Positions 15,408 to 23,022 of a stretch of 39,436 bases of DNA are shown in pieces. Every line of letters starts with the position of its first letter. The first letter of the stretch is position 1. The notes below the pieces were generated by a model. It did no database searches and was not told the DNA's origin. It saw nothing but the letters and a program-made list of their open reading frames with translations. The DNA comes from Hymenobacter sp. IS2118 (GTDB lineage Bacteria; Bacteroidota; Bacteroidia; Cytophagales; Hymenobacteraceae): the NCBI RefSeq assembly GCF_000715495.1, contig NZ_JNLX01000070.1, positions 1-39,436 of the forward strand, given 5' to 3'. The translations under genes were made by a program, and so were the position numbers.

Positions 15408-16556
15408 ATGCAACGCGCCTTTCTCCCCTTTTCTCTGCTTTTGATGCTCCTGTTTGGCGGGCTGAACGTGGCCTCGGCCACCAGCCTGACCACCAGCGCC
15501 CCCGTTGCGAAAGATACCATTGTGATTCGGCTGCCCAACCAGGCCACCATCACGCTGGTGGTGCGCGACGCGGCCCAGCTACGCCAGATGAAAACCTACC
15601 AGCTCGACTCGCTCACGTCCCGGCTGGCCGGCTATATCACCCAAGCCGAAACGGCGGCCAAAAATGCCACTTCTGACCAGGTAACGGTTCAGTTTTACCC
15701 CGATAAGGACCAGCCCGGCCAGAACCTGCCCGAGCAAATCCGCATCACGACCCACAAAAAAACGGCTAGCCGCAGCAGCAGCAACGGTGTAGTAGTGCTG
15801 CTGAATAAAAAATTCGGGCTGGACATAACCACCGACGACGATGGCAACACGGCGGTGAAAAGCACCAAATCCAAGGCCCGGAAAATTGCAGAAAGCGACT
15901 CCATTCGCCTGCACAATATCGAGAAGGACCGTAGCAACTTCATCTTCGACCTGGGCCTGAATGCGTTGGTGAACCAGCAAAACGGCGGAGCAACCGGCTC
16001 CGATGCTTCGGTGGACCTGCGCACGGGCGGCTCGCGCTACGTCAACATCGGGTTTAACTACGAAACCCGCCTCGGCGGCAAACGCAGCCCCGTGGGCCTG
16101 CTCATTGGCCCGGAGTTCGCCTTCAACAACTTCATGCTCAATGGCAACAACAAGTGGGTGAATGCCGACGGCCGCACCAGCGTGGTGAAGGAAATCGACG
16201 GGCGGGAGTTTCAAAAATCCAAGCTCACCACGGCTTCCATCAACGTGCCCCTGATGCTGCAACTCAAATTTCGCGACTCGCACCACCAACCCACGTTCCA
16301 CGTCGCGGCGGGTGGATTCGTAGGCTACCGCCTCGGCGCGCACACCAAGCTGAAATACATTGAAGACGGCAACACCGACAAGGAAAAAGACGCCGGCAGC
16401 TACAACCTGGAAAACTTCCTGTACGGCGCCCAGGGCACTATTGGCTTCGGCAGCCTGGAGTTTTTCGGCAAGTACAACATGAACGACTTATTCAAAAACA
16501 ACGCCGGCCCAAAGGCCCAGGTGGTCAGCTTCGGAATACGTTTCTTCGGCAACTGA
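15408..16556 (+). CDS. Outer-membrane beta-barrel protein of the sigma operon
   Basis: This 382-residue protein starts with a signal peptide (MQRAFLPFSLLLMLLFGGLN to about residue 25). A charged periplasmic region (about 35-175) follows, then a C-terminal part of alternating strands (about 178-382: FIFDLGLNALV, YVNIGFNYETRL, VGLLIGPEFAFNNFML, TFHVAAGGFVGYRLG, and a last strand VVSFGIRFFGN ending near an aromatic residue). This fits the PorT/OmpW-like small barrels that follow ECF sigma and anti-sigma genes in Bacteroidota. It starts 20 bp after the anti-sigma gene and a strong terminator follows, so it is the last gene of the operon. Its cargo or signal is unknown. Confidence 0.75.
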   Translation: MQRAFLPFSLLLMLLFGGLNVASATSLTTSAPVAKDTIVIRLPNQATITLVVRDAAQLRQMKTYQLDSLTSRLAGYITQAETAAKNATSDQVTVQFYPDKDQPGQNLPEQIRITTHKKTASRSSSNGVVVLLNKKFGLDITTDDDGNTAVKSTKSKARKIAESDSIRLHNIEKDRSNFIFDLGLNALVNQQNGGATGSDASVDLRTGGSRYVNIGFNYETRLGGKRSPVGLLIGPEFAFNNFMLNGNNKWVNADGRTSVVKEIDGREFQKSKLTTASINVPLMLQLKFRDSHHQPTFHVAAGGFVGYRLGAHTKLKYIEDGNTDKEKDAGSYNLENFLYGAQGTIGFGSLEFFGKYNMNDLFKNNAGPKAQVVSFGIRFFGN

Positions 16557-16592
16557 TTATTCAGCCAGGCCGCCATTTTACTACCCATCCAA

Positions 16593-16629
16593 CGCCCCGC
16601 ATCTGCTCAGATGCGGGGCGCTTTGGTTT
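16593..16629 (+). terminator. Rho-independent terminator of the sigma operon
   Basis: CGCCCCGCATCTG (16593-16605) and CAGATGCGGGGCG (16608-16620) form a perfect GC-rich hairpin followed by CTTTGGTTT, 36 bp after the barrel gene stop. Confidence 0.85.
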
Positions 16630-16828
16630 AGGGCGTGAGGACAATAGACTTGTTCCTATAATACAGAAAAGTGTAAAATCGACGGTCATGCTGAGCGCAG
16701 CCGAAGCATCTCTACCGCTTCGTTGAGTCGATTGGGTTAGTATTGAGGTAGAGATGCTTCGACAAGCTCAGCATGACCGTTTTTACGGCTGCAAAAAGCT
16801 ATTTCGGCTAATTGTCTTCACGCCCTAA
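16628..16828. repeat. Nested intergenic palindrome (element B)
   Basis: Outer arms at 16628-16645 and 16811-16828 match at 17 of 18 bases. They enclose an inner inverted repeat: left arm 16682-16716 and right arm 16747-16780 share ACGGTCATGCTGAGC and CGAAGCATCTCTACC exactly, with a short variable middle. The GGTCATGCTGAGC...GAAGCATCTCTACC word is one I recognise as widespread between Hymenobacter genes. The 396-bp gap 16557-16953 holds no credible gene; this palindrome, a terminator and a partial copy at 16889 are what it contains. Confidence 0.85.
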
Positions 16829-16888
16829 GCTCCGGCTCCCCGGAAAATTTAACAAAGCGTGCAAAATCAAGCGCACTTTCCAGGCCGT

Positions 16889-16915
16889 GATGCTTCGGCT
16901 ACGCTCGGCATGACC
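16889..16915. repeat. Partial extra copy of the inner repeat of element B
   Basis: GATGCTTCGGC, TACGCTCGG and CATGACC occur in the same order and spacing as one inner arm of the palindrome 110 bp upstream, but without a partner arm. Confidence 0.65.
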
Positions 16916-16953
16916 AACGCACGTTTGGTTAGCTCTGCACCGCAATGAAAACC

Positions 16954-17712
16954 TTACTGATTCCGAAAGAAGTTATCCAGCAGAATGGCGGCCGAAATGG
17001 CTACATTCAGGCTTTCGGCCCCGCCGCTGGCGCCCCGCGGTATATGCAGGCGGCGCGTGAGGCAGGCTTCTACGGCGGGCGTGAGGCCGTGCGACTCGCT
17101 GCCCATCACCAGCACGCCGGTGGGGCGCAGGGCCAGGCGGTGCACGTTTTCGCCGGCCAGGTCGGCCCCGAAAATGTCGGTACCAGCGGGCAGCGCGGGC
17201 AGCCAGGCGGCCAGGTCGCGCTCCCAGACGCGCACCCGGGCAAAGGCGCCCATGGTGGCGGCCACGGTTTTGGGCGAGTAGGCATCGGCGCAGCCGGGGC
17301 TGAGCACCACGCCGGGCAGGCCGTACCAGTCGGCCAGGCGCAGCAGGGTGCCGAGGTTGCCAGGGTCGCGCACTTCGTCCAGGGCCAGCAACAAAGCGCC
17401 CTGGGGCAACGTTGGAGGCAGGAGTTTTTCGGGGGGCAGGCGGGCCACGGCCAGCGCGGTGGTGTTGGTGGCCAGCGTGCCCAGCTGGGTCAGCTCGTAC
17501 TCGGTGGCCACCGTGAGCGGCAGCCCCGGCGGGAGCTGCGTCCGGTGTTGGGCGGCAAAATCGGCCGTCAGCAGCAGGTGTTCGGTTTCCAGGTCGGAAC
17601 TTAGCAGCTCCAATACGCTTTTGCCGCCTTCCACGAGGAATGCCCCGTGGCGCTGCCGGTATTTTTTTTGGTGCAGGGACTGCACGTATTTGCCCAGTGC
17701 TTTTGAAACCAT
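16954..17712 (-). CDS. TrmH/SpoU-family RNA 2'-O-methyltransferase
   Basis: This 252-residue enzyme of the SPOUT superfamily transfers a methyl group from S-adenosylmethionine to a ribose 2'-OH in rRNA or tRNA. The N-terminal substrate-binding domain (VSKALGKYVQSLHQKKYRQRHGAFLVEGGKSVLELL) resembles L30e-type RNA-binding domains. The catalytic part has all three SpoU motifs: LDEVRDPGNLGTLLR, VMGSESHGL and IPRGASGGAESLNVAISAAILL, which form the knotted cofactor site. The start at 17712 (MVSKAL) is preferred over an upstream ATG at 17733 because it matches the family. It is divergent from tamL, whose start codon must lie within about 15 bp. The specific RNA target cannot be told. Confidence 0.9.
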   Translation of the reverse strand: MVSKALGKYVQSLHQKKYRQRHGAFLVEGGKSVLELLSSDLETEHLLLTADFAAQHRTQLPPGLPLTVATEYELTQLGTLATNTTALAVARLPPEKLLPPTLPQGALLLALDEVRDPGNLGTLLRLADWYGLPGVVLSPGCADAYSPKTVAATMGAFARVRVWERDLAAWLPALPAGTDIFGADLAGENVHRLALRPTGVLVMGSESHGLTPAVEACLTRRLHIPRGASGGAESLNVAISAAILLDNFFRNQ

Positions 17713-20381
17713 TGTCGTCTGAATATTCGCCAAAATTACGGCCCGCCCGCCGGCTGCGCTGGCGCCTGGGTCCGCTGCTCGGGCTTTTACTTTTTGCGGC
17801 CTGCTCGCCGTTCAAGCTACTGCAGCCCGGCCAGCGCCTGCTGAGCCGCGTGGAGCTAAAGGGCGTGGACCAGGCCGACAAAGAACGGCTCGCAGCCCTG
17901 GCCCAGCAACAGCCCAACACCCAGTTCCCGTTGCCCAAGCTGGCCATCTACCAGCTGGGCTACAAATTCTACGATTCGGCCGCCATCAAAGCCAAGCTGC
18001 GCACCATTCAGGCCCGCTTCGATGCCCGCATCCAGGAAGTCGGCACCGACTCGGCCAAGTTGGGCAAGCTGCTGGTGCAGCGCGAGCGCAAAGTAAACCG
18101 CAAGCAGCTGGCCCTGGACAAGGGCAACGCCATCATGCGCCTGGGCGAGGCCCCGGTGATTTACGACACGCTGCTCACCCGCCGCTCGGTGGAGCAAATG
18201 ACGACCTTTCTGCATTCGCAGGGGTTTTTCCGGGCCACCGTAACGGCCACCGATACCGGGCGCTACCAGCGCGGCCTGCTGCTGCGGGCCCTCAAAGCCG
18301 TGGGCGGCGTTTTTCCCAGCAAGCCCGATTCGCTGGACCAGGCCAAGAACTACCGCCGCGTAACGGTCACCTACAACATTACCGAAAACCGACCTTTCCT
18401 GTATCGCCTGCAGGCGCCCAGCATTGCCGACTCGGGCGTAGCGGCCGTGGTGCGCGCCGGGCAGGGCGCCACGCTACTCAAGGAAAACGCCCGCTACAAC
18501 GAGGAATTGATTGGCAAGGAACGCAACCGACTCGAAACGCTGGTAAAAAACGCCGGCTATTTCGACTTCCGCGAGCAGTACATCACCCTCGAAGCCGACA
18601 CCAGCTACGCGCCCTTCACGGTGCGGCTGCGCACGCTGATTGCGAACCCCGCCCCCGGCCAGGGCCACCGCATTTACACCCTGCGCCAGGTGCGCTTCAT
18701 TACCGATGCCGGCATATTGCGGACGCTGCGCGCGTCCACATCCGACACCCTGCTCCGGGCCGGCACCGGGGCCGCCCGCCGGGAGCGGCCCGAAGCTGGC
18801 TTTCGCACCGATACCGTGGTGACGGACTCCATCCACTTTGCCGCCTTTGAGCAAAAATACAGTACCCGCCTGCTGGCCCGCAAGGTGCTGGTGCGCCCCG
18901 GCCAGCGCTACAGCCTGACCCGCACGCTGCAAACGCAGCGCCTGCTGGCCGACCTGGACATGTTCCGCTTCAATACCGTGAACTACCGCAAGGTGGACGA
19001 CCCGCCCATGACCGACAGCACGGGGCTACGCCCGGACAGCGGGGAGCTGGTGGCGGTTATCAACGCCGCGCCGGCGCCTAAATACACCGGAACCAGCGAA
19101 TTTGGCGGCACCTACGTGGCCAATACGCCGGGCCCCTTCATCAACCTCCGGCTGAAAACCCGCAACCCGTTTGGCGGGGCCGAGGTGCTGGAACTGGGCG
19201 TGCGGGCCGGTTTTGAAGGGCAGCTCGTGCGCGTGGCGGGCACCACTGATGACCAGGAATCAGTCTACACCACTCAGTTGGGAGCCACGGCAGCTTTGGT
19301 GTTGCCCCAGTTTCTGGTTCCCTTCCGCACCAACCAGTTTCTGACGCGCTTCAACCCCAAAACCAGGTTTTCGCTGTCGGAAACATTTGTAAAGCGGCCC
19401 GAATACACCCGCTCCAACTTCGAGTTCACCTATGACTACATCTGGCAGCGCTCGCCGTTTCACCAGTACGTATTTTCGCCGGTCGTCATCACCTTCGTGA
19501 ATACGCCTTTCATCAGCACCGAATTTGCCGAGCGCCTCGAAACCCTGCGCGTGGAACAGGGCTCGTCGCTTTTTCGCTCGTTTGTGAGTTTGGTTGAACC
19601 CAGCATCAGCTTCACTTCCCTCTACAATTCCAACGATTTCAGCCAGACCCGCAACGCGCAGTACTTACGCCTGTTCGGCGAGTTGGGCGGCTTGACCAGG
19701 GGCCTGTACAAGGACGCGCTGCTGGACAATTTGGGCCTGAACGTGTATGACTTTGCCCGGTTCAGTGTCGATTACCGGCGCTACCACCACCTTTCGCCGC
19801 GCACTTTTTTCGTGTGGCGCCTCAATGGCGGCTACGTGCACGCCCTCACGCGCACCATCGACCCGCGCGATGGCAGCAGCCAATACGTGATTCCGTACGA
19901 TAAATCGTTCTTTGCCGGCGGCTCCACCAGCCTGCGGGCCTGGGCCCCGCGGCGCCTGGGTCCCGGCGGCTACACCCCACTCCGCCTCAAAGACGGCAAC
20001 GTGGTACGGGACTTCCTCACCGAACAACCCGGCGAGCTGCTGCTGGAAGGCAGCGTCGAATACCGGTTTCCGGTTTACAACTTTGTAAAAGGGGCCTTTT
20101 TCACCGATTTTGGGAACGTGTGGGGCTTGCAGGAGCGCAAAAAGGACGGCGAGTATCTGCGTCCCGGCGCGCAGTTTCAGCTTGATTCCTTCTATAATCA
20201 AATTGCGGTGAGCTCGGGCATGGGCGTCCGGTTCGACTTCACCTTCCTCATCCTGCGCCTCGACGCGGCCGTGAAAGTGTACGACCCTGCCGCCATCGAC
20301 GGCCAGAACTGGGCGCTACGCAACTTCAATACCATCGATAACCGCATCGCCTTCAACCTGGGCATCGGCTACCCGTTTTAG
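17697..20381 (+). CDS. tamL: TamL: BamA/TamA-family outer-membrane lipoprotein
   Basis: This protein of about 890 residues begins with a basic stretch, a hydrophobic segment and a lipobox (LLLFAAC), so it is predicted to be a lipoprotein. POTRA-like repeats fill the first half (SRVELKGVDQADKERLAAL, and the later block opening YTLRQVRFITDAG). The Omp85-type barrel fills the second half, with the family hallmark FFAGGSTSLRAWAPRRLGPG near the end and a last strand FNLGIGYPF ending in Phe. A lipid-modified TamA homologue is known in Bacteroidota as TamL, which works with TamB in outer-membrane assembly; no tamB is in the window. The start is uncertain: the only in-frame ATG (17640) lies inside the divergent methyltransferase gene, and GTG at 17697 or TTG at 17712 gives a normal lipoprotein signal. 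Confidence 0.87.
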   Translation: MLLKPLSSEYSPKLRPARRLRWRLGPLLGLLLFAACSPFKLLQPGQRLLSRVELKGVDQADKERLAALAQQQPNTQFPLPKLAIYQLGYKFYDSAAIKAKLRTIQARFDARIQEVGTDSAKLGKLLVQRERKVNRKQLALDKGNAIMRLGEAPVIYDTLLTRRSVEQMTTFLHSQGFFRATVTATDTGRYQRGLLLRALKAVGGVFPSKPDSLDQAKNYRRVTVTYNITENRPFLYRLQAPSIADSGVAAVVRAGQGATLLKENARYNEELIGKERNRLETLVKNAGYFDFREQYITLEADTSYAPFTVRLRTLIANPAPGQGHRIYTLRQVRFITDAGILRTLRASTSDTLLRAGTGAARRERPEAGFRTDTVVTDSIHFAAFEQKYSTRLLARKVLVRPGQRYSLTRTLQTQRLLADLDMFRFNTVNYRKVDDPPMTDSTGLRPDSGELVAVINAAPAPKYTGTSEFGGTYVANTPGPFINLRLKTRNPFGGAEVLELGVRAGFEGQLVRVAGTTDDQESVYTTQLGATAALVLPQFLVPFRTNQFLTRFNPKTRFSLSETFVKRPEYTRSNFEFTYDYIWQRSPFHQYVFSPVVITFVNTPFISTEFAERLETLRVEQGSSLFRSFVSLVEPSISFTSLYNSNDFSQTRNAQYLRLFGELGGLTRGLYKDALLDNLGLNVYDFARFSVDYRRYHHLSPRTFFVWRLNGGYVHALTRTIDPRDGSSQYVIPYDKSFFAGGSTSLRAWAPRRLGPGGYTPLRLKDGNVVRDFLTEQPGELLLEGSVEYRFPVYNFVKGAFFTDFGNVWGLQERKKDGEYLRPGAQFQLDSFYNQIAVSSGMGVRFDFTFLILRLDAAVKVYDPAAIDGQNWALRNFNTIDNRIAFNLGIGYPF

Positions 20382-20408
20382 TTGTTGGTTGTCAGTTGCT
20401 AGTTGCTG

Positions 20409-20640
20409 GTTGTCAGGCTGGCGCGCGTCTCTGACGCGGTGCCTACTGGGTTCGAGCCTCTGGCTAGTTGGTTGACGAGTGGAGGCTGAGTCGGACAGCA
20501 CTTACGCGAACGGCTGCGAAAAACGCTTGTTTGGCTACCGTACGCAAGTCCTATACGACTCAACTTCAACTCGTCAACCAACGAGCCAGAGGCTCGAAGC
20601 CAATCGACAGCGCGTCAGAGACGCGCGCCAGCCTGACAAC
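20409..20640. repeat. 232-bp imperfect palindrome (element C)
   Basis: The outer 30 bases (20409-20438) are perfectly complementary to 20611-20640. After a 12-bp mismatch zone, the stem resumes with 29 of 30 paired bases (20451-20480 against 20569-20598). The 88-bp centre has weaker pairing (TGAGTCG with CGACTCA; ACTTACG with CGCAAGT). It fills almost the whole gap between the convergent tamL and E1 genes, so a bidirectional terminator is possible. Its size and nested design resemble elements A and B. Confidence 0.9.
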
Positions 20641-20646
20641 TAACGA

Positions 20647-22887
20647 CTAGTAACCAAGCAGTTCCTCCAGCACTGCCGCTACTTTGGCCGCGCTGGGCAG
20701 CATCATCTTTTCCAGCTCCACATTCAGGGCAATTGCGGGCAGGTTAGCCGCGCCCAGCGTAAATACCGGAGCGTCCAGCACCTCGAAGCAGTGGCGCTGA
20801 ATGCGGCCGGCGAGGCTTTCGGCGAAGCTGTTCATCAACGGCTCTTCGGTGAGGACCAGTACTTTGCCGTGGCGACGGGTGGCGGCAGTCACGGCCTCAA
20901 AATCGAGGGGATTGAGGGTGCGCAGGTCCAGAATTTCAACTTGACCGGGGAAATCGCGGCTGGCCGCTTTGGCCCAGTGCACGCCCATGCCGTAGGTCAC
21001 GACCAGGGCGGTTTCGCCCCGGCGCAGCTTGTCGGCGTCGGCGGCCTGGGCCACGGCGGCCTTGCCCAACGGAATGGCGTAGCCGGCGGCGGGCTCGATG
21101 GTTTTGGCTTCTTCGGTGCCGGGCACCTTGCTCCAATACAGGCCCTTATGCTCCAGCATTATCACCGGGTTGGGGTCGAGAAAGGCAGCCCGCATCAGCC
21201 CTTTCATATCGGCGGCATTGCTGGGATACACCACTTTAATGCCCCGGATAGTGAGCAGCGTGCTTTCGATGGAGCCCGAATGGTAGGGCCCGCCCCCGCC
21301 GTAGGCCCCGATGGGCACGCGAATCAGGGCCGGAATGGGAAACTTACCCATGGTGAGGTAGCACGATTTCGACAGCTCCTCCACCAGCTGGTTCAGCGCG
21401 GGCCAGATGTAGTCGGCAAACTGAATTTCGACGATGGGCCGGGCGCCCACGGCCGCCATGCCCGCCGTACTGCCCACGATGTACGCCTCCTGAATGGGGG
21501 TATTGAACACCCGCGCGTCGCCGTACTTCTTGGCCAGCAGCGCGGCTTCGCGGAACACGCCGCCCAGCTCGCCGCCCACGTCCTGCCCGTAAAACAGCGC
21601 CTCCGGGAACTCCCGCAGAATGTCGTCCACGGCGTGCAGGGCGGCGTCCACCATCAGGGCCTTTTCGGCCCCGGCGGGGCTGCGTTCGCCGGTTTCGGCG
21701 GTCACGACAGTTGGGGCAAACTCGTGGTCGGCAAAGGTAGCCGGGTCGGGGTTGGGCGCGGCCAGGGCCAGCGTCCAGTCGGCCCGCACCAGGGCCGTGG
21801 CCTCGGCGGCCAGGGCCGTGAGCTCCGCTTCCGCAAAGCTTTGGCGGAGCAGCTGCTGGTGCAGGCGCGGCAACGGGTCCTGTTCCTGATGCGATTCCAG
21901 GTCGTTGCGGTACCATTCACGGCGCACGCCGCTGGTATGGTGGCCCAGCAGCGGGCATTTGGCATGCACCAAAGCCGGCCCCTTGCGCGCCCGAACGTGG
22001 GCAAACGCCTCGCCCAAGCCCTGGTGCGACGACCCGAAATCGGCCCCGTCCACTTGCAGGCGCAGCATTCCGGGGAAACCGGCGGCAAACTCGTAGGCAT
22101 TCATGGCGCGCATTTCGCGACCCGTGGCCGAGATTCCCCAATCGTTGTCCTGCACCAAGTAGATGATGGGTAACTGGTGCAGCACGGCCATTTGCAGGGC
22201 TTCGGCCACTTCCCCTTCCGTCATGGCGCCATCGCCGATGGAGCAGAGCACTATAGGGTATGCGGGTATGCGGGTTTGAGGGTGGGAGGGATTAGAAACA
22301 TCAGATTCTTTGGCTCCCTCGTACCCTCCTACCCCTTTACCCACCTGCCCTAATTTCAACCCCTGCCCTTCCATATACTTGATGGCGTGGGCCATGCCCG
22401 TGGCCGGAATGGCCTGCATGCCCGTAGCCGAGCTCTGGTGCGGAATAACCGGGATGCCGGGCCTGCGCAACGACGGGTGCGCGTAGTAAGTACGCCCCCC
22501 GCTGAAGGGGTCGTCGGCCTTGGCCAGCAGCTGCAGCATCAGCTCGTAGGGCCGCAGGCCCAGGCCCAGCAGCATCGCATCGTCGCGGTAGTAAGGCGCG
22601 GCGTAGTCGGTTTCGGTGAGCAGAAAAGCGGCGGCGAGCTGCACGGCTTCGTGGCCCCGGGCGGTGGCGTGCACGTAGCGCGAGGCCGTGGCTTTTTCTT
22701 CTTCGTAAAGGGCCGCCATCGCCGCAGCGGTGTGCATCAGGCGGTAAGCCCGGCGCTGCAATTCTTTGTCGATGCCCGGCGCGGCCGTTTTGGTGAGCGT
22801 AGCAAACGTGGCCGCAGCAGCGGCGGCGGCGGCCGATACGCGAGTTGACGCCAGGTTGGTGAAATCGGAAACTACGGATTCAGACAT
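20647..22887 (-). CDS. Fused E1 alpha/beta 2-oxoacid dehydrogenase
   Basis: This 746-residue thiamine-diphosphate enzyme carries an E1-alpha domain (about residues 45-380) fused to an E1-beta domain (about 415-746). The alpha part has HQSSATGMQAIPATGMAHAI and the TPP motif GDGAMTEGE (near residue 218) ending with the NDWGIS loop. The beta part has GQDVGGELGGVF, FNTPIQEAYIVGSTAGMA and a C-terminal transketolase-like domain (LRTLNPLDFEAV, VLTEEPLMNSF). This is the branched-chain or pyruvate dehydrogenase E1 layout; the 2-oxo acid is decarboxylated before transfer to E2 lipoamide. Residues of about 180-211 look like a foreign insert (see the repeat at 22256-22350). The start at 22887 (MSESVV) is preferred to 22926, which lies upstream of the predicted -7 box. 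No E2 or E3 gene is nearby, and the exact substrate is uncertain. Confidence 0.9.
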   Translation of the reverse strand: MSESVVSDFTNLASTRVSAAAAAAAATFATLTKTAAPGIDKELQRRAYRLMHTAAAMAALYEEEKATASRYVHATARGHEAVQLAAAFLLTETDYAAPYYRDDAMLLGLGLRPYELMLQLLAKADDPFSGGRTYYAHPSLRRPGIPVIPHQSSATGMQAIPATGMAHAIKYMEGQGLKLGQVGKGVGGYEGAKESDVSNPSHPQTRIPAYPIVLCSIGDGAMTEGEVAEALQMAVLHQLPIIYLVQDNDWGISATGREMRAMNAYEFAAGFPGMLRLQVDGADFGSSHQGLGEAFAHVRARKGPALVHAKCPLLGHHTSGVRREWYRNDLESHQEQDPLPRLHQQLLRQSFAEAELTALAAEATALVRADWTLALAAPNPDPATFADHEFAPTVVTAETGERSPAGAEKALMVDAALHAVDDILREFPEALFYGQDVGGELGGVFREAALLAKKYGDARVFNTPIQEAYIVGSTAGMAAVGARPIVEIQFADYIWPALNQLVEELSKSCYLTMGKFPIPALIRVPIGAYGGGGPYHSGSIESTLLTIRGIKVVYPSNAADMKGLMRAAFLDPNPVIMLEHKGLYWSKVPGTEEAKTIEPAAGYAIPLGKAAVAQAADADKLRRGETALVVTYGMGVHWAKAASRDFPGQVEILDLRTLNPLDFEAVTAATRRHGKVLVLTEEPLMNSFAESLAGRIQRHCFEVLDAPVFTLGAANLPAIALNVELEKMMLPSAAKVAAVLEELLGY
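22256..22350. repeat. G-rich/C-rich palindrome inside the E1 coding sequence
   Basis: A G-rich left arm (22256-22290, with two GGGTATGC units and GGGTGGGAGGG) faces a C-rich right arm (22314-22350, CTCCCTCGTACCCTCC, then CCCACCTGCCC) around an A/T-rich loop. The arms are imperfectly complementary. It codes for about 32 residues (LGQVGKGVGGYEGAKESDV and on) between a normal alpha-domain helix and the strand before the TPP motif, where related E1 enzymes as I recall them have only a short link. The base composition and skew differ sharply from the rest of the gene. Confidence 0.6.
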
Positions 22888-22910
22888 CGGGAAGGTGGGA
22901 TATTGGGCCA

Positions 22911-22918
22911 CAAAAGTA
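22911..22918 (-). promoter_or_regulatory. Predicted -7 box for the E1 gene
   Basis: On the minus strand TACTTTTG matches TAnnTTTG, 23 bp before the E1 ATG. The hemF box lies 17 bp away on the other strand, so the two genes share a compact divergent promoter region. Confidence 0.5.
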
Positions 22919-22935
22919 CACTTCACCCGCTAGCC

Positions 22936-22943
22936 TATCTTTG
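22936..22943 (+). promoter_or_regulatory. Predicted -7 box for hemF
   Basis: TATCTTTG followed by TGG matches the Bacteroidota TAnnTTTG box. The hemF ATG is 79 bp downstream. No good -33 TTTG was found. Confidence 0.55.
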
Positions 22944-23022
22944 TGGCGCGGTGGCCGGCCGTGGTTTTTATATTGTCTACCGTGCCGCCCGCGCCGCATA
23001 TTTTCCGTTTTTCCGCGCTCAA

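Noticed and set aside
20791..22173. 460-codon plus-strand open frame opposite the E1 gene
   Set aside because: Its translation is His/Gly/Val-rich without motifs, while the minus strand carries clear E1 domains throughout.
22256..22350. Intron or frameshift in the E1 gene
   Set aside because: The reading frame continues through the segment without a stop and the flanks are in the same frame. An in-frame insert explains it better.
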